From NCBI GenBank assembly GCA_035544515.1, contig DATKEG010000228.1:1-33401 (forward strand): a stretch of DNA of 33,401 nucleotides, given 5' to 3'. Positions 22,831 to 33,397 of the stretch are shown here, piece after piece. The number at the start of each line of letters is the position of its first letter. Within the stretch, counting starts at the first letter, position 1. The notes beneath the pieces were generated by a model, which did no database searches, was not told where the DNA came from, and worked only from the letters and a program-made list of their open reading frames with translations. A program made the position numbers and the translations under genes. The stretch comes from DATKEG01 sp035544515 (lineage in GTDB: Bacteria; Acidobacteriota; Vicinamibacteria; Fen-336).

Positions 22831-23514
22831 TCAAAGTGTATCAAGAAGTGAGTCGTTCGGGCCCGCTCCCGCATCGTTTCGCGCTCCCGGGCGGGCGGTC
22901 GGAGCGGTGGCCGGCGGCTCGCTGCCGAGCACGCCGATCTGGTCGGTCACGCCGGCCACGTCCGCGGTGCGGCCGGCGATCTCCACCGCGAGCTGGCGTT
23001 GCGCGGGGGCGTCCACCTGGCCGGTCAGCGTCACCTGCCGGCGGTAGGACCGCACGTCGATGTCCGTGCCCTTCAGCTCCCGGTTCAGTGAGAACGCCAT
23101 CTTCACCTTCGCCTCCAGGGCCCGGTCGTCGAAGCTCTCGCCCAGCGTGCGGCCGGAGTCACCCGGCACGGCCAAGGCCGGGTTCGCGCGCAGCTCGTTG
23201 ACGACCTGCCGCACATCCGGCACGGCCGCCGTCCGCTCCTCCGCCGCGGCCCGGAGGTCCTCGCTCGGAACCTCGCCGCGGAGAACGACCGTCCCCTCCT
23301 CGCCCGAGACCACGTCGATCGGGTACGGGCTGAGGTCGCGGTCCAGCTCCAGCGCCGCCTTGACCGAAGTCGCGGTCTTGGTGGCGTGCAGCTTGTCTCC
23401 GACCGAGCCCAGAGCCTCGCGCGCGCTCTGGACCTCGGCAGGCCGGTAACGCCAGTAGTAGTAGGCCACTCCGGCCATCGCCACCAGCACTACGAAGCCG
23501 AGTAACTGCCGCAA
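22831..23514 (-). CDS. Membrane-anchored protein with two BON domains
   Basis: A 227-residue protein with an N-terminal membrane anchor (about residues 4-20, 'LLGFVVLVAMAGVAYYYW'). Two BON domains follow: the first about 45-112 ('SVKAALELDRDLSPYPIDV', 'EEGTVVLRGEVPSEDLRAA', 'VPDVRQVVNEL'), the second about 130-198 ('EAKVKMAFSLNRELKGTDI', 'RQVTLTGQVDAPAQRQLA', 'VAGVTDQI'). A Pro/Ala-rich tail ends the protein. BON domains bind phospholipid or act in osmotic-shock and envelope integrity proteins such as OsmY, so a periplasmic envelope role is likely. The start is a TTG at 23514, chosen because GGGGAGG lies six bases before it. The OmpA-type gene follows on the same strand, possibly in one operon. 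Confidence 0.85.
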   Translation of the reverse strand: MRQLLGFVVLVAMAGVAYYYWRYRPAEVQSAREALGSVGDKLHATKTATSVKAALELDRDLSPYPIDVVSGEEGTVVLRGEVPSEDLRAAAEERTAAVPDVRQVVNELRANPALAVPGDSGRTLGESFDDRALEAKVKMAFSLNRELKGTDIDVRSYRRQVTLTGQVDAPAQRQLAVEIAGRTADVAGVTDQIGVLGSEPPATAPTARPGARNDAGAGPNDSLLDTL

Positions 23515-23810
23515 CAGCGTCCTCCCCTGGTACTACTTTCTTTTATAGTGTCCAGCGCCACCGGCGGCGGGGATGCAAGAACCGTGCGAGTACCCCCTCG
23601 GATCGGGCTCGCACGCCCGCGGTTGACGGTCAAATCGGCGCCTGGTCGGCGTGCGGTGCGTGAGAGCCCATGGCGCGCGGGCGCGGCCAGGCCCTCCGTG
23701 GGGGCGACTCGGGTGCTCCGGTGCGGGATGCCTTCGGCAAGCCTTTCAAGGATTGGGCGCCAGATTGTAGATTCTTCCGGCGGCCAAGCCGGCCACGGAC
23801 AGCCGGTACA
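23515..23810. other. Divergent intergenic region with hairpin and palindrome
   Basis: This 296-base gap between the divergent BON and glycosidase genes holds no convincing gene. It contains a 7-base stem hairpin (gtgcgag at 23584-23590 with ctcgcac at 23608-23614), a short perfect palindrome TTGACGGTCAA (23623-23633) that could be an operator, and a TACAAT (23807-23812) overlapping the annotated start of the glycosidase gene. The frame of the glycosidase gene stays open upstream to 23670, but the added stretch is Arg/Gly-rich and would bury the signal peptide. Confidence 0.5.
23521..23527 (-). promoter_or_regulatory. Ribosome-binding site deciding the TTG start of the BON gene
   Basis: GGGGAGG on the minus strand lies six bases before TTG at 23514. 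No ATG or GTG gives as good a fit with the membrane anchor. A TATAAA (minus strand, 23547-23542) further upstream may be the -10 box. Confidence 0.55.
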
Positions 23811-25514
23811 ATGGCGGCGGTGCCGCAGCGTCGAGCTCCCCATTGCGCCGCCGCGTTGCTGGCGTGCGCCTGCATCGTCGCGCGACCCGCCTGGGCACAG
23901 CCGTCCGCGGGTCCGGCGCCCTCGTATGTCACGGGCGAGGCCGCGCTCGACGCGCTGCAGGCCTACCTGCGTCCGACGCTCGAGGCGAACCGGAAGTCCC
24001 TGGTCGGGGTGACGGGCCGCGTCAGTGCGTTCGGCGCGGGAGAGGTCTACCCGCAGGTGTGGCTGCGGGACAGCGCCACGCTCGTGCCGCTCGCGCGGTA
24101 CACGCACGACCGGGAGTTCCTCACGTCCTGGATCGAGGAGCACCTGGCGCACCAGTCGCCCTCGGGCGAGCTGTTCGACTGGATCGCGGCGGGGCCGGCG
24201 CATGCGTTCAAGGACAACGCTCCGCGCGTGAGGGAGGTCCATCGCGCCGGGAGCGTGGTCGTCTCCGCCGATCGCAACACCAGCGAGACCGACCAGGAGT
24301 CCAGCGCCGTGGACGCCGCCGCGCAGGTGGTGGCGCTCACCGGCGACGTGGCCTGGCTCGGCCGCCGCATCCGCGGACGCACCGTGCTCCAGCGTCTCGA
24401 CCAGGCTCTGCGCTTCGTCCAGGCGCGCTACCTCGACCGGCAGCGCGGCCTGGTGACGAGCGCGTTCACGGCGGACTGGGGGGACGTGAGCCCCGTCTAC
24501 GCCGACCAGCGCGTCATCTACCGGGACGAGCGCACGCCGGTGGTCGTGGGCGTCTACACGAACGCGCTCTTCTACCGGGCCACGCGCGCCCTGGCGGGGC
24601 TGTACCGCCGCGCGGGCCAGCCGGCGGCGGCCGCGCGCTGGGAGGAGCAGGCGGCGGGCGTGCGCGCGGCGGTGCAGCGGCACCTCTGGCAGGAGGAGCG
24701 CGGGTTCTTCCGCATGCACCTGCCGGTCGCCGGTCCCGCGCCCCCGGCCCTCGACGACTCGAACTTCTTCGGCATGGGCGGCAACGCGCTGGCCCTGCTC
24801 TACGGCCTCGCCGACGAGCGGCAGGCGGCGCGCGTGTCCGAGGTCGCCGAGCGGCGCCGGCGGACGAGCGGGATCGCGACCATCGCCGCCGTGCTCCTGC
24901 CGCCCTACCCTCGGGGCGTGTTCCGCCACCCGATCCTCAGCGAGCCGTTCACGTACCAGAACGGCGGCCAGTGGGACTGGTTCGCCGGCCGCTTCCTGCT
25001 CGCGCAGTTCGAGCGGGGCGAGGCCGCGCGCGCGCGGGCGCAGCTCGCCGCGGTGGCGGCGCGCATCGTGCGCAGCCGCGGCCTCTACGAGTGGTCCACG
25101 CGCCACGGCGAGGGCCGCGGCAGCGCCCACTACGCGGGCAGCGCCGGGGCCCTGGGGGCCGCGCTCTTCCACGGCCTGTTCGGCATCGACCTGCGCGCCG
25201 AACGGCTCGACATCCGGGTGCGGCTTGGCGACCATCCCCGGGGCGAGGTCCACGTCCACCAGCCGGCCACCGGGACGTGGGTACGGTACCTTTACTCCCA
25301 TGACGGGCGGGCGCGCACCATGACCCTCGACTACGAGAGCAACGCGGGCGGCCGGGGCACGGTCGGCCTCCTGCTGCCTCCGGGCGCCACGCCGTCGGCC
25401 GCGCGGCTGGGCGACCGCGCGCGGGCCTTCCGCGTCGAGACCGTCGGCCGCGACCGCTACGTGGTCCTGGACACCGACTGGCGGCGGCAACGGCTGGTGG
25501 TGTCGCTGCGATGA
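23811..25514 (+). CDS. Secreted six-hairpin glycosidase-like protein
   Basis: A 567-residue exported protein; signal peptide about 1-29 (AAALLACACIVARPAWA). The mature part reads as an (alpha/alpha)6 six-hairpin toroid: 'VYPQVWLRDSATLVPLARY' (79-97), 'HQSPSGELFDWIAAG', the acidic 'NTSETDQESSAVDAA' (156-170), 'VTSAFTADWGDVSP', 'FFGMGGNALALLYG', 'FTYQNGGQWDWFAGRF' and 'SAHYAGSAGALGAALFHGLFGI'. The pattern resembles amylo-alpha-1,6-glucosidase/GH15- and GH63-type domains. Acidic catalytic candidates are Asp87 and Glu159/Asp161, but the reaction is not proven. A C-terminal beta domain ('GEVHVHQPATGTWVRY') could bind sugar. Start: ATG 23811, or GTG 23820 exactly seven bases after the TACAAT box. 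Its stop overlaps the DUF3108 gene (ATGA). Confidence 0.75.
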   Translation: MAAVPQRRAPHCAAALLACACIVARPAWAQPSAGPAPSYVTGEAALDALQAYLRPTLEANRKSLVGVTGRVSAFGAGEVYPQVWLRDSATLVPLARYTHDREFLTSWIEEHLAHQSPSGELFDWIAAGPAHAFKDNAPRVREVHRAGSVVVSADRNTSETDQESSAVDAAAQVVALTGDVAWLGRRIRGRTVLQRLDQALRFVQARYLDRQRGLVTSAFTADWGDVSPVYADQRVIYRDERTPVVVGVYTNALFYRATRALAGLYRRAGQPAAAARWEEQAAGVRAAVQRHLWQEERGFFRMHLPVAGPAPPALDDSNFFGMGGNALALLYGLADERQAARVSEVAERRRRTSGIATIAAVLLPPYPRGVFRHPILSEPFTYQNGGQWDWFAGRFLLAQFERGEAARARAQLAAVAARIVRSRGLYEWSTRHGEGRGSAHYAGSAGALGAALFHGLFGIDLRAERLDIRVRLGDHPRGEVHVHQPATGTWVRYLYSHDGRARTMTLDYESNAGGRGTVGLLLPPGATPSAARLGDRARAFRVETVGRDRYVVLDTDWRRQRLVVSLR

Positions 25515-26356
25515 GGTCCTGCCGGCCCGGAGTGGCCGGGCTGGCCGCCTGGGTGGCCCTGGCCGGCGCGGTCCCTCCCTCGCCCGCGGACCCGGTCTTC
25601 GGACCCGGCGAGCGGATCGGCATGCGCGTGACCTGGTCGCGCCTGCTGGCGGGGCGCGCGATCCTCCATGTGGAGAGCGCCGAGAGATCGGGCCGGCCCG
25701 TGCTGGAGCTCGTGCTCGAGGCCCGCAGCCAGGGGTTCTTCGCCTGGCTGACCCGGTTCAAGGTCGAAGACCGCACGGTGGCGGCCTGGGACCCCGCACG
25801 CGGTTGCTCGGTGGGCATCGAGAAAAGGCTGCGCCAGGGACGCCACAGGCGCGACCAGCGCGTCGTCTTCGATCCAGGGACGGGAGCGGCCGAGGTGGAG
25901 GACCCGCGCCTGCCGCGGCGCCGCTACGACGTCGGCCCCTGCGTGCAGGACATCCTCTCCGCCTTCTTCGTGGCACGCGCGGCGGGATGGGCCGCGGACG
26001 GCAACCTGCCCGCCGTACGCACGTTCGACAACGGCCGGCTCTTCGACCTGCGCTTCCGGCCGGTGCGCGCGGAGACGGTGGACCTGCCCGCGCCCCTCGG
26101 ACGCAACGTGCCGGCGCGCGTGTTCGAGGTACTGCTCGTGCCCGAGACGGGCGTGTTCGAGCAGCAGGGGCAGCTTTTCCTGTGGGTGACCGACGACCGG
26201 CACCGCATTCCCGTGCGCCTGCGCGCGAAGGCGCCGGTGGGATGGGTCTCGGCCGACCTCGAGAGCTACCGGCCGCCGGCCCCCTACTCCTCGCGCAACG
26301 CCGCGGCGCAGGCGATCGAGAGGCCGGGCGTCAAGGCGGGCGCCCGTCCGTTCTAG
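25511..26356 (+). CDS. DUF3108 family secreted protein
   Basis: A 281-residue protein with a probable signal peptide (about 1-26, 'VAGLAAWVALAGAVPPSPA'). The family pattern is a beta-rich domain beginning 'GERIGMRVTWSRLLAGRAILHVE' and including 'FFAWLTRFKVEDRTVAAWDP', 'YDVGPCVQDILSAFFVAR', 'FDNGRLFDLRF' and 'LWVTDDRHRIPVRLRAKAPVGWVSADLES'. DUF3108 proteins are exported, lipocalin-like in appearance, and have no known function. The ATG overlaps the stop of the glycosidase-like gene by four bases, so the two are co-translated and may act together on an envelope or extracellular glycan; that is inference. Its TAG stop interlocks with the TAG stop of the convergent DUF507 gene in one CTAG. Confidence 0.82.
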   Translation: MRSCRPGVAGLAAWVALAGAVPPSPADPVFGPGERIGMRVTWSRLLAGRAILHVESAERSGRPVLELVLEARSQGFFAWLTRFKVEDRTVAAWDPARGCSVGIEKRLRQGRHRRDQRVVFDPGTGAAEVEDPRLPRRRYDVGPCVQDILSAFFVARAAGWAADGNLPAVRTFDNGRLFDLRFRPVRAETVDLPAPLGRNVPARVFEVLLVPETGVFEQQGQLFLWVTDDRHRIPVRLRAKAPVGWVSADLESYRPPAPYSSRNAAAQAIERPGVKAGARPF

Positions 26357-26637
26357 GGCATCACCTTGCGGTGACGCGCGGTTTCTTCCTCGTAGTACTT
26401 GCGGTACATGACGTCCCACTCGTCCGAGCCTTCGACGATCGTGCGCTTCTGGCTCTCGATCTTGCGGCGCACCAGGGCGTCGATGGCTTCGTCGGCCTTC
26501 ATCTCCTCCGAGATGAGCTTGACGATCCGCTGGCGCAGCTCCTGGGGCTCGGTGAAGAACTCCACGTCCTCGTCGTGGTTCAGGCGGTCCAGGATGAGAT
26601 GGGAGAGGCGGAGGATCTTCTCCCGGGACAGCTTCAA
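26353..26637 (-). CDS. DUF507 family protein (downstream copy)
   Basis: A 94-residue, highly charged, mostly helical protein beginning 'KLSREKILRLSHLILDRL', with 'EPQELRQRIVKLISEEMKADEAIDALVRRKI' as its core and a C-terminal 'EWDVMYRKYYEEETARHRK'. DUF507 proteins occur as tandem pairs in Acidobacteriota, Deltaproteobacteria and Aquificota and have no established function. The start is a TTG at 26637, chosen by alignment with the usual 'M(K/R)LS..KI' family start; reading on to a TTG at 26715 would add a Gly/Pro-rich, non-conserved stretch. It lies 97 bases after the second DUF507 gene on the same strand. Confidence 0.78.
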   Translation of the reverse strand: MKLSREKILRLSHLILDRLNHDEDVEFFTEPQELRQRIVKLISEEMKADEAIDALVRRKIESQKRTIVEGSDEWDVMYRKYYEEETARHRKVMP

Positions 26638-26675
26638 AGGGCGTTTTCCGAGCGGAGGCTTTCCACCGCTGCCGA

Positions 26676-26716
26676 GCCGGGATCCACTCCCGGCGAGGTC
26701 TCTTGCCGAAGGCAAG
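26676..26716. other. Two small hairpins between the DUF507 genes
   Basis: gccggga / tcccggc (26676-26682 and 26688-26694, five-base loop) and the palindrome cttgccgaaggcaag (26702-26716) fill the centre of the 97-base gap. Neither is followed by a T-run, so processing or translation control is more likely than termination. Confidence 0.5.
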
Positions 26717-26734
26717 GGCCGACGCGAGGACGCA

Positions 26735-27013
26735 TCACAGGACGATCCCCTTCTCCCGGGCCAGCTTCTTCTTCACCATCTTGAACATCTCGGTGTAGGT
26801 GATGTTGGAGCGCTGCATCTCCGAGGAGTGCTGGAGCAACACCTCGCGCACCTCCTCGTTGAGCCGGTCTTCGACCATCAACTCCTCGGTGATCGCGGCG
26901 GCGACGGCCTGGACCACGCGCGGCTCGGAGTCGATCTCGATGCGGTGTTCGCGGATGAGCGTCTTGACGATCTTGCGGGACAGGTACTCGATCTCGTCGG
27001 AGGTCAGCCGCAC
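26735..27013 (-). CDS. DUF507 family protein (upstream copy)
   Basis: A 92-residue charged helical protein: 'RLTSDEIEYLSRKIVKTLIRE', 'SEPRVVQAVAAAITEELMVEDRLNEEVREVLLQH' as the core, and a basic tail 'MFKMVKKKLAREKGIVL'. It shares the family layout of its neighbour (short helix, E-P turn, long acidic helix, tail) but little exact identity, so the pair diverged long ago or are distinct subfamilies. No function is known. The start is GTG at 27013, with TATACT only seven bases upstream and no ribosome-binding site. It is divergent from upp across 61 bases. Confidence 0.8.
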   Translation of the reverse strand: MRLTSDEIEYLSRKIVKTLIREHRIEIDSEPRVVQAVAAAITEELMVEDRLNEEVREVLLQHSSEMQRSNITYTEMFKMVKKKLAREKGIVL

Positions 27014-27020
27014 TTCGCGC

Positions 27021-27026
27021 AGTATA
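27021..27026 (-). promoter_or_regulatory. -10 element (TATACT) of the DUF507 pair
   Basis: On the minus strand TATACT reads from 27026 to 27021 and ends seven bases before the GTG start at 27013, the spacing expected for leaderless transcription. No clear -35 box is seen. Confidence 0.5.
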
Positions 27027-27054
27027 TCAGGTGGCGCGCGCTCTCCCGGGCGCG

Positions 27055-27063
27055 TGTTATCCT
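27055..27063 (+). promoter_or_regulatory. Extended -10 promoter of upp
   Basis: TGtTATCCT (27055-27063) is an extended -10 match ending 11 bases before the upp ATG at 27075. It is divergent from the DUF507 promoter in the same 61-base gap. Confidence 0.45.
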
Positions 27064-27074
27064 CCGCCCGTCCC

Positions 27075-27695
27075 ATGCCCCTGCACGTGGTGCGCCACCC
27101 CCTGGTGGAGGACGCGCTGCGCGGCCTGCGCGACAAGGCCACGCCCTGCGACGAGTTCCGCCGGCTGGCGCGGCGCGTCAGCCTGTTGCTGGCCGCGGAG
27201 GCCACCCGCGACCTGGCGCTGGCGGAATCCGCGGTGGAGACGCCTCTCGAGCGCACGCCCGCGCGGAAGCTGGCCTCGCGGGTGGTGGCCGTGCCCGTGC
27301 TGCGCGCCGGTCTGGGCATGCTCGACGCGTTCCTGGAGCTGGTGCCGCAGGCGCAGGTCGGGTACTTCGGCCTCGAGCGGAACGAGCAGACCGCGGTCGC
27401 CCGCCGCTACTACGAGAAGGTTCCGCGCGACCTCGCCGGGGCGCTGGTGTTCCTGCTCGATCCCATGCTGGCCACGGGCGGGTCGGCGGTGATGGCGGTG
27501 GACGGCCTGATGGGCCTCGGGGCGCGGCAGGTGCGGCTGCTCTCCATCGTGGCCGCGCCCGAGGGCGTCGAGCACCTTTCGCAGCACGTCCCGAACGCGG
27601 TCGTCTTCACGGCCGCGCTCGACCGCGAGCTCAACGACCGGAAATACATCCTGCCGGGGCTGGGCGACTTCGGGGACCGGCTCTTCGGGACCTAG
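27075..27695 (+). CDS. upp: Uracil phosphoribosyltransferase
   Basis: Pyrimidine salvage: uracil plus PRPP gives UMP. The 206-residue protein has the usual Upp order: 'HVVRHPLVEDALRGLRDKATPCDEFRRLARRVS' at the N-terminus, 'TPARKLASRVVAVPVLRAGLGM', 'GYFGLERNE', the PRPP signature 'LLDPMLATGGSAVMAVDGL' (about 131-149), and the uracil-binding C-terminal 'YILPGLGDFGDRLFGT'. Length matches the bacterial family (about 208). ATG at 27075 is the only start giving the conserved N-terminus; the longer frame upstream covers the divergent promoter region. Confidence 0.95.
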   Translation: MPLHVVRHPLVEDALRGLRDKATPCDEFRRLARRVSLLLAAEATRDLALAESAVETPLERTPARKLASRVVAVPVLRAGLGMLDAFLELVPQAQVGYFGLERNEQTAVARRYYEKVPRDLAGALVFLLDPMLATGGSAVMAVDGLMGLGARQVRLLSIVAAPEGVEHLSQHVPNAVVFTAALDRELNDRKYILPGLGDFGDRLFGT

Positions 27696-27700
27696 AAGCG

Positions 27701-27730
27701 TTGACGGGCCTTCGAGCCCTGACGTATGCT
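27701..27730 (+). promoter_or_regulatory. Sigma-70-type promoter of the act operon
   Basis: TTGACG (27701-27706) and TATGCT (27725-27730) are 18 bases apart, five bases after the upp stop. The actA ATG lies 49 bases downstream, so this transcript has a normal leader. Confidence 0.55.
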
Positions 27731-27779
27731 CCGCTTCCGCCCACCGCATCGCACGAATAGGGTCTACAGCAGCGGCCAA

Positions 27780-28430
27780 ATGTCCCAGATCTTCCACCAC
27801 AGCACCAACACACTCTCGAAGCTCAGCATTTTCGGCGGGCTCTTCCTGGTCGCGGCCGCGCTCTGGGCGCTGCTGGAGATCAACCGCTCGGCCTGGGTCA
27901 CCCGCGCCGGAGACGCGCGCGAGCAGCCCGTCCCCTTCAGCCACGCCCACCACGTGGGCGGGATCGGCCTCGACTGCCGCTATTGCCACGCCTCGGTGGA
28001 GGCGTCGCCGGTGGCAGGCATGCCCGCCACCGAGATCTGCATGGGCTGTCACGCCCAGATCTGGGCGCAGAGCCCCATGCTCGAGCCCGTGCGCGAGAGC
28101 TTCCGCACCGACCGCTCGATCGAGTGGGTGCGCGTGCACGACCTGCCCGACTTCTCCTACTTCGACCACAGCGCGCACGTGAACCAGGGTGTGGGCTGCA
28201 GCACGTGTCACGGGCGCGTGGACCAGATGCCGCTCATGTGGCAGGAGGCCTCGCTGCAGATGGAATGGTGCCTGGAGTGCCACCGCAACCCGGAGCGGTA
28301 CCTGCGCCCGCGGTCGGAGGTCTTCGACGTGGCCTACGTGCCGCCCTTCGACCAGCTCGCGCTGGGACGCCGCCTCGTGCAGGAGTACGGGGTGGAGACC
28401 CGGACCGGCTGCTCCACCTGCCACCGCTGA
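27780..28430 (+). CDS. actA: Alternative Complex III pentaheme cytochrome c subunit
   Basis: Electron-transfer subunit of Alternative Complex III, which oxidises membrane quinol and passes electrons to a cytochrome c or directly to a terminal oxidase. One N-terminal membrane helix (about residues 14-32) anchors a periplasmic domain with five CXXCH heme motifs at 66-70, 87-91, 140-144, 164-168 and 211-215, matching the five hemes of ActA. His residues outside the motifs (e.g. 'FSHAHHVGG', 'FDHSAHVNQG') are the usual axial ligands. Length 216 aa is normal. ATG at 27780 is the better start, since the frame upstream overlaps the promoter. actB follows one base after the stop. Confidence 0.93.
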   Translation: MSQIFHHSTNTLSKLSIFGGLFLVAAALWALLEINRSAWVTRAGDAREQPVPFSHAHHVGGIGLDCRYCHASVEASPVAGMPATEICMGCHAQIWAQSPMLEPVRESFRTDRSIEWVRVHDLPDFSYFDHSAHVNQGVGCSTCHGRVDQMPLMWQEASLQMEWCLECHRNPERYLRPRSEVFDVAYVPPFDQLALGRRLVQEYGVETRTGCSTCHR

Positions 28431-28431
28431 C

Positions 28432-31451
<3,020 letters not shown>

Positions 31452-31452
<1 letters not shown>

Positions 31453-32861
31453 TGGCCACCCGCCCTCCCGAGCCGCGAGGGGACCTGGCCCGCGACGCGC
31501 TGCCGCCGCCCCCCGGCGCCGAGCTGCTCGGCGGAGACCACACGCTGGCGTCCGTCACGGAGAAGATCGCCAGCATCACCCTGACGCGGCGCACGCCCTG
31601 GGGCTGGTTCCTGGGCTTCGCCATCTCCTTCACGCTGTTCATGGGCCTGCTCTGGGCGGTGGTGAACCTGCTCTTCGTGGGCATCGGGGTGTGGGGGCCG
31701 AACGTTCCCGTGGGCTGGGGGTTCGACATCATCAACCTCGTCTGGTGGATCGGCATCGGCCACGCCGGCACGCTCATCTCCGCCATCCTGCTCCTGTTCC
31801 GCCAGCAGTGGCGCACGTCCATCAACCGCTTCGCCGAGGCCATGACGCTCTTCGCGGTGGCCTGCGCGGTCTTCTACCCGGTCTTCCACACCGGCCGCCC
31901 CTGGCTGGCCGTCTATTGGCTGTTCCCCTACCCGAACACCATGGGCCTGTGGCCGCAGTTCCGCAGCCCGCTCATCTGGGACGTGTTCGCGATCAGCACG
32001 TACGGCCTGGTCTCCGCCCTCTTCTGGTTCGTGGGGCTCATCCCCGACTTCGCCACCCTGCGCGACCGCGCCAGGAGCAAGCCCTGGAAGATCGCCTACG
32101 GCATGTTGGCCATGGGCTGGCGGGGATCCGCCCGGCACTGGCACAACTACGACACCGCCTACCTGCTCCTGGCCGGGCTGGCCACGCCGCTCGTCATCTC
32201 CGTGCACTCGGTGGTGAGCCTCGACTTCGCGGTGGGCATCGTGCCGGGCTGGCACGCCACGATCTTCCCGCCCTACTTCGTGGCCGGCGCCATCTACGCC
32301 GGGTTCGCCATGGTGCTCACCCTGGCCATCCCGCTGCGGAAGTTCTACGGGCTCGAGGACTTCATCACCATGAGGCACCTCGAGAACATGGCCAAGGTCA
32401 TGCTCGCCACCGGGCTCATCGTGGCCTACGGCTACATGGTCGAGACCTTCATGGCCTGGTACAGCGCCAACGAATACGAGCGCTTCATGATCTGGAACCG
32501 CATGACCGGGCCCTACTGGCCGATGTACGCCGCGCTCATCCTGTGCAACGTGGTGATGATCAACACGCTCTGGGTGAAGAACCTGCGCACGAGCGTGCCC
32601 TACCTCTTCTTCATCTCGTTCGTGGTGAGCGTGGGGATGTGGCTGGAGCGCTACGTCATCATCGTGACCAGCCTGCACCGCGACTTCCTGCCTTCGTCCT
32701 GGGGAATGTACTCGGGCACGGCCTACGACTGGTCCGCCTTCGTCGGCACCATCGGGCTCTTCCTCACCCTGTTCTTCCTGTTCATCCGCTTCCTGCCCGT
32801 GATCTCGATCTTCGAGATGCGCAGCATCCTGCCGGAGGCCGAGGCGAAGGAGAACGCATGA
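31452..32861 (+). CDS. actC: Alternative Complex III quinol-binding membrane subunit (NrfD-like)
   Basis: A 469-residue polytopic membrane protein of the NrfD/PsrC family, the quinol-oxidising and possibly proton-conducting subunit of Alternative Complex III. About ten helices are visible, starting after a 55-residue polar N-terminus ('TPWGWFLGFAISFTLFMGLL', 'IGHAGTLISAILLLF'). Typical family blocks include 'GRPWLAVYWLFPYPN', 'HNYDTAYLLLAGLATPLVISVHSVVSLDFA', 'PGWHATIFPPYFVAGAIYAGFAM' and 'WLERYVIIVTSLHRDFLPSSW'. A His/Asp/Glu set in these helices is the expected quinone site. It overlaps actB by one base and actD by four (ATGA). The other NrfD-like subunit, ActF, is not in the window and should lie downstream. 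Confidence 0.94.
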
Positions 32862-33397
32862 GGCGGCACCGGCTCTACGGCCTCATGGCCGAGTTCCACG
32901 CCCCGGCCGACGTGGTGGGGGCGGCGCGCGCCGCCCACGCGGCCGGATACCGCCGGCTGGACGCCTACTCCCCGTATCCCATCGAGGCGCTGGCCGAGGC
33001 GCTGCACTTCCACCACTCGCGCCTGCCGCTGCTGGTGCTGCTCGGGGGCCTCACCGGGCTCCTCGCCGGCTACGGCCTGCAGTACTGGGCCTCCGTGATC
33101 GAGTACCCGATGAACGTCGGGGGCCGGCCCTTCCACAGCTGGCCGGCCTTCGTCGTCCCCAGCTTCGAGACCACCATCCTCTTCGCGGCCCTCACCACCG
33201 TGCTGGGCATGCTCGCGCTCAACGGCCTGCCCGAGCCGTACCACCCCGTGTTCAACGTGCCCTCGTTCGCGCTCGCCACCCGCGACCGGTTCTTCCTCTG
33301 CATCGAGGCCACCGACCCGCAGTTCGACGAGACGCACACGCGCGCGTTCCTGGAAGGCCTGCCCGGCGTGACCGACGTCGCCGAGGTGGAGCCGTGA
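32858..33397 (+). CDS. actD: Alternative Complex III membrane subunit ActD (DUF3341)
   Basis: A 179-residue subunit with the DUF3341 layout. A short cytosolic ferredoxin-like domain ('YGLMAEFHAPADVVGAARAAHAAGYRRLDAYSPYPIEALAEAL', residues 7-49) precedes two membrane helices (about 57-77 and 101-120, 'LPLLVLLGGLTGLLAGYG' and 'FETTILFAALTTVLGML'). A polar C-terminal tail has 'FDETHTRAFLEGLPGVTDV'. It is a structural subunit known to contact ActC and ActF; no cofactor is expected. The ATG overlaps the actC stop. The stop lies four bases before the right window edge, so the next operon gene, normally the actE cytochrome c, must start just outside. Confidence 0.92.
   Translation: MRRHRLYGLMAEFHAPADVVGAARAAHAAGYRRLDAYSPYPIEALAEALHFHHSRLPLLVLLGGLTGLLAGYGLQYWASVIEYPMNVGGRPFHSWPAFVVPSFETTILFAALTTVLGMLALNGLPEPYHPVFNVPSFALATRDRFFLCIEATDPQFDETHTRAFLEGLPGVTDVAEVEP

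Noticed and set aside
22823..22840. Separate promoter for the OmpA-type gene (TATAGT or TACACT boxes on the minus strand)
   Set aside because: Hexamers match -10 boxes, but no -35 is at suitable spacing and the BON gene is only 34 bases upstream, so read-through is an equal explanation; not listed as a feature.
23702..26716. Shared word TGCCTTCGGCAAG near 23729 and (inverted) near 26703 as a dispersed repeat
   Set aside because: Only 13 bases match and flanking sequence differs; chance is a sufficient explanation.
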